NCBI GenBank assembly: GCA_019236545.1 | Contig: JAFAIV010000382.1 | Span: 1 to 7,196, forward strand | DNA: 7,196 nucleotides | Direction of reading: 5' to 3' | DNA from: Actinomycetota bacterium | Lineage (GTDB): Bacteria > Actinomycetota > Thermoleophilia > Gaiellales > Gaiellaceae | Translations under genes and position numbers: made by a program | Shown here: one piece after another, positions 5,339 to 7,196 of the stretch | How positions within the stretch are numbered: position 1 is the first letter of the stretch | How the letters are laid out: each line of letters opens with the position of its first letter | Notes under the pieces: model-generated | The model's database searches: none | The model's input: the letters and a program-made list of their open reading frames with translations, nothing else | What the model was told of the DNA's origin: nothing

Positions 5339-6517
5339 GTGAGGCCCGGCGTCGACCGGCGCGCGATGGTCGCCCTCTCCGGAGGGCATCTCGCCGTGGA
5401 CTTCGCGTCGGGCAGCGTCCCGGCGCTGATCCCGTTCCTGACGGACAAGTTCCATCTCTCGTACGCGCTCGCGGCGCTGCTGCTGCTCGCGGCGACCGTC
5501 TCGTCGTCGGTCGTGCAGCCGCTGTTCGGGCTCTGGTCGGACCGGCGTGGCGCGCTCTGGCTGATTCCGGGCGGCGCCGCGCTCGCCGCCGTGGGCGTCG
5601 CGGCGGCTGCGGTGTCGCCGCTCTACCCGGTCGTCGTACTGCTCGTGCTCGCGGGCGGGCTCGGCGTGGCGGCCTTCCATCCCGAGGGCGCGCGCTACGC
5701 GGCGTACGCAAGCGGCGAGAAGCGCGCCGCCGGGATGTCGTACTTCAACGTCGGCGGGAACGCGGGCTACGCGCTCGGCGCGTTCGTCACGGGCGAGCTC
5801 GTCGTCTGGCTCGGGCTGGGAGGGACGCTGGCGGCGATGGTCCCGGTCGCCGTGGCGGCCGTCGCGCTGCACCGGTTCGTCCCGTCGCTGCGCGCGCTGA
5901 AGGTCGAGGCGTCTCGGGTCGAGGCCGTGCCGGACGAGGACCGGCCTCGAGCGATGGCGCTCCTCGGCGGCGTGATCGCGCTGCGGAGCGTCGCCTGGTT
6001 CGCGCTGCTCGCGTTCGTGCCGCTCTGGGTCGTTGCGCACGGGCACTCGAAGGCGGACGGGAACCGGCTCCTCTTCCTGATGCTCATGTCGGGCGCGGTC
6101 GGGACGCTGATCATCGGCGCGGTCGCGGACCGGATCGGCCTGCGGCGGACGCTCGTGCTCACCCAGGCCGCGGTCGGGCCCCTCGTGCTCGTGTTCGTCT
6201 ACGTCGGCGGCGCCGCGGGCGCGATCGCGCTGATGCTGATCGGCGTCTGCGTCGTCGGCACGTTCGGCGTGACGATGGTGCTCAGCCAGAACTACCTGCC
6301 ACGCCACGTCGGCATGGCTTCCGGTTTGTCGGTCGGGCTGGCGATGGGCGTCGGCGGGGTCGCGGCCGTCGTCCTCGGCGCGGTCGCCGACGCGGTCGAC
6401 CTGAAGACGGCGCTGACCGCGTGCGCGGTCGGCCCGATGCTCGGCGTGTTCCTCAGCCTCCGGCTGCCTGCGGCGAGGCGGGTCGTCTCGCCGGCGGTCG
6501 TTCCTAGCCCGCGTTGA
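5339..6517 (+). CDS. MFS exporter, fosmidomycin-resistance (Fsr) type
   Basis: A 392-residue major facilitator superfamily protein with about 12 hydrophobic segments in two halves joined by a charged loop near 184-206. The N-terminal GHLAVDFASGSVPALIPFL (16-34), the QPLFGLWSDRR motif-A equivalent (60-70), AAFHPEGARYA (111-121) and FNVGGNAGYALG (136-147) are characteristic of the Fsr branch of proton-driven drug exporters. A second motif-A copy, GAVADRIGLRR, opens the C-terminal half. The cargo is not predictable; Fsr-like proteins exist in many bacteria and their natural substrates are mostly unknown. The GTG at 5339 is chosen because it lets the first helix start normally; ATG at 5366 would still leave the conserved GH/D positions intact and is a fair alternative. 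Its last 14 bases overlap the convergent cyclodeaminase-like gene. Confidence 0.9.
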   Translation: MRPGVDRRAMVALSGGHLAVDFASGSVPALIPFLTDKFHLSYALAALLLLAATVSSSVVQPLFGLWSDRRGALWLIPGGAALAAVGVAAAAVSPLYPVVVLLVLAGGLGVAAFHPEGARYAAYASGEKRAAGMSYFNVGGNAGYALGAFVTGELVVWLGLGGTLAAMVPVAVAAVALHRFVPSLRALKVEASRVEAVPDEDRPRAMALLGGVIALRSVAWFALLAFVPLWVVAHGHSKADGNRLLFLMLMSGAVGTLIIGAVADRIGLRRTLVLTQAAVGPLVLVFVYVGGAAGAIALMLIGVCVVGTFGVTMVLSQNYLPRHVGMASGLSVGLAMGVGGVAAVVLGAVADAVDLKTALTACAVGPMLGVFLSLRLPAARRVVSPAVVPSPR

Positions 6518-6935
6518 GCTCGGCCAGGCGGCGCGCGACCGCCGCCGCGGCGTGCCCGAGCGTCGCCGCCGCCTCCGCGTCACCCGCGACCGCCGAGTCG
6601 AGCTGCGCCGCGACTCGCTCGCCGACGGCCGCGGCCTCCTCGGCGCAGGCGGCGATCTCCTGCGGGATCGCGATCGTGCGGCGGCGGTTCTCGTCGCTGC
6701 GGTCGGCCATGAACGCGCTATAGGCCTCCGCGTCCTCGTCGGCGAGCTGTTCGAGCCGCGCCACGAGCGCCTTCGCGCGCGTGACCGCCTCTTCGTCGTC
6801 GGCGAAGCGCCCGGCGAGCTCCGCGAGGGCCGCCGCCATCGCCGCCGTCAGCGCCGTTGCGGCGCCACTCGCGGGCGCAGGCGTGCGCTCGCCGAGCGCC
6901 GCGAGGAACTCACCGATCGGCTGCCGGCTCGGCAT
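6504..6935 (-). CDS. cyclodeaminase/cyclohydrolase (FTCD_C) family protein, short form
   Basis: A 143-residue, Ala-rich, all-helical protein. The N-terminal FLAALGERTPAPASGAATAL (10-29) corresponds to the family's phosphate-gripping TPAPGGGSAAA loop, and LADEDAEAYSAF (64-75) is its hallmark acidic helix; IPQEIAACAEEAAAVG (90-105) and AGDAEAAATLGHAAAAV (117-133) match the later helices. Family members act on folate one-carbon units, as formimino-THF cyclodeaminase or methenyl-THF cyclohydrolase. Two oddities: one glycine of the usual Gly-Gly-Gly loop is Ser (PASG), and the chain ends at about the helix where relatives continue into an N-x-x-I-N-L segment, making it 20-50 residues shorter than typical. 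Catalytic competence is therefore uncertain. The ATG at 6935 has no clear ribosome site and lies inside the end of the upstream oxidoreductase gene, so translation is probably coupled. Confidence 0.8.
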   Translation of the reverse strand: MPSRQPIGEFLAALGERTPAPASGAATALTAAMAAALAELAGRFADDEEAVTRAKALVARLEQLADEDAEAYSAFMADRSDENRRRTIAIPQEIAACAEEAAAVGERVAAQLDSAVAGDAEAAATLGHAAAAVARRLAELNAG

Positions 6936-7196
6936 CGCGGTGGCGGTAGAAGTCGACCCTGGCCGGCGGGATCGGCGTGTCGCCGCGGATCAGGTCTGCG
7001 GCCTTCTCGGCGACCATCATCACGGGCGCGTAGATGTTCCCGTTCGTGACGTAGGGGAACACGCTCGCGTCCACGACCCGCAGCCCGTCGAGCCCGTGGA
7101 CGCGCATCGTCGCCGGGTCGACGACCGCCATCTCGTCCGTCCCCATCCGGCACGTGCACGACGGATGGAGCGCGGTCTCGCCATCGCGGGCGACCC
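6910..7196 (-). CDS. GMC-family FAD oxidoreductase, C-terminal part (gene continues beyond the window)
   Basis: Only the last 94 codons are present; the start lies outside on the right. The reading frame gives ETALHPSCTCRMGTDEM, then VVDPATMRVHGLDGLRVVDAS and YVTNGNIYAPVMMVAEKAADLI, the canonical end of the glucose-methanol-choline oxidoreductase C-terminal domain. The His of HPSCTCRMG and the Asn of TNGN align with the catalytic His/Asn pair near the flavin N5. The form is closest to choline dehydrogenase-like and alcohol dehydrogenase-like GMC enzymes, which oxidise an alcohol and reduce FAD; the substrate cannot be told from this fragment. It overlaps the downstream cyclodeaminase-like gene by 26 bases, implying one operon. 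Confidence 0.92.
   Translation of the reverse strand, partial: VARDGETALHPSCTCRMGTDEMAVVDPATMRVHGLDGLRVVDASVFPYVTNGNIYAPVMMVAEKAADLIRGDTPIPPARVDFYRHRDAEPAADR

Noticed and set aside
5213..6583. 456-codon open frame on the minus strand
   Set aside because: Arg/Asp/His-rich composition without any recognisable motif, antisense to the MFS exporter.

Overview
The window is about 70% G+C, densely packed, uses GTG and TTG starts freely, and has several 4-base start/stop or stop/stop overlaps. Together with the protein content (2-oxoacid dehydrogenase E1, NiCoT metal transporter, GMC oxidoreductase, cyclodeaminase) this suggests a chromosomal segment of a high-GC actinobacterium, perhaps of the Thermoleophilia (Gaiella/Solirubrobacter-like). 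That placement is an inference from composition and protein style, not from a marker gene.

Layout. Bases 17-790 (+) encode an enoyl-CoA hydratase. It meets, stop codon to stop codon, a minus-strand run read right to left: NiCoT nickel/cobalt permease (2762-3751), E1 beta (1781-2743) and E1 alpha (787-1791) of a branched-chain or pyruvate-type 2-oxoacid dehydrogenase. Beta precedes alpha, and no E2 or E3 gene is present. Further right, also on the minus strand, a pair of peptidoglycan-degrading enzymes (NlpC/P60-like peptidase 4288-4833 and GH24 T4-type lysozyme 3809-4291) is translationally coupled by a GTGA overlap. Neither has a signal peptide, and no holin or other phage gene is visible. 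Two consecutive hairpins fill the gap between the lysozyme and the NiCoT gene.

The 197-bp gap 4834-5030 is a divergent control region. It holds candidate promoters whose -35 elements overlap, and the peptidase transcript would carry a leader of about 110 nt with a long-range 9-bp inverted repeat. Rightward from it lie a 95-residue protein of unknown function (5031-5318) and a fosmidomycin-resistance-type MFS exporter (5339-6517) that may be translated from a leaderless GTG. The exporter runs convergently into a minus-strand pair: a GMC-family oxidoreductase cut by the window edge (6910-7196) and a short cyclodeaminase/cyclohydrolase-family protein (6504-6935).

Most of the window is ordinary metabolism and transport. 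The stretch most deserving a second look is 3751-5030: the two-enzyme lytic cassette with its structured leader and trailing tandem hairpins. I see no tRNA, rRNA, CRISPR array, insertion sequence or attachment site.
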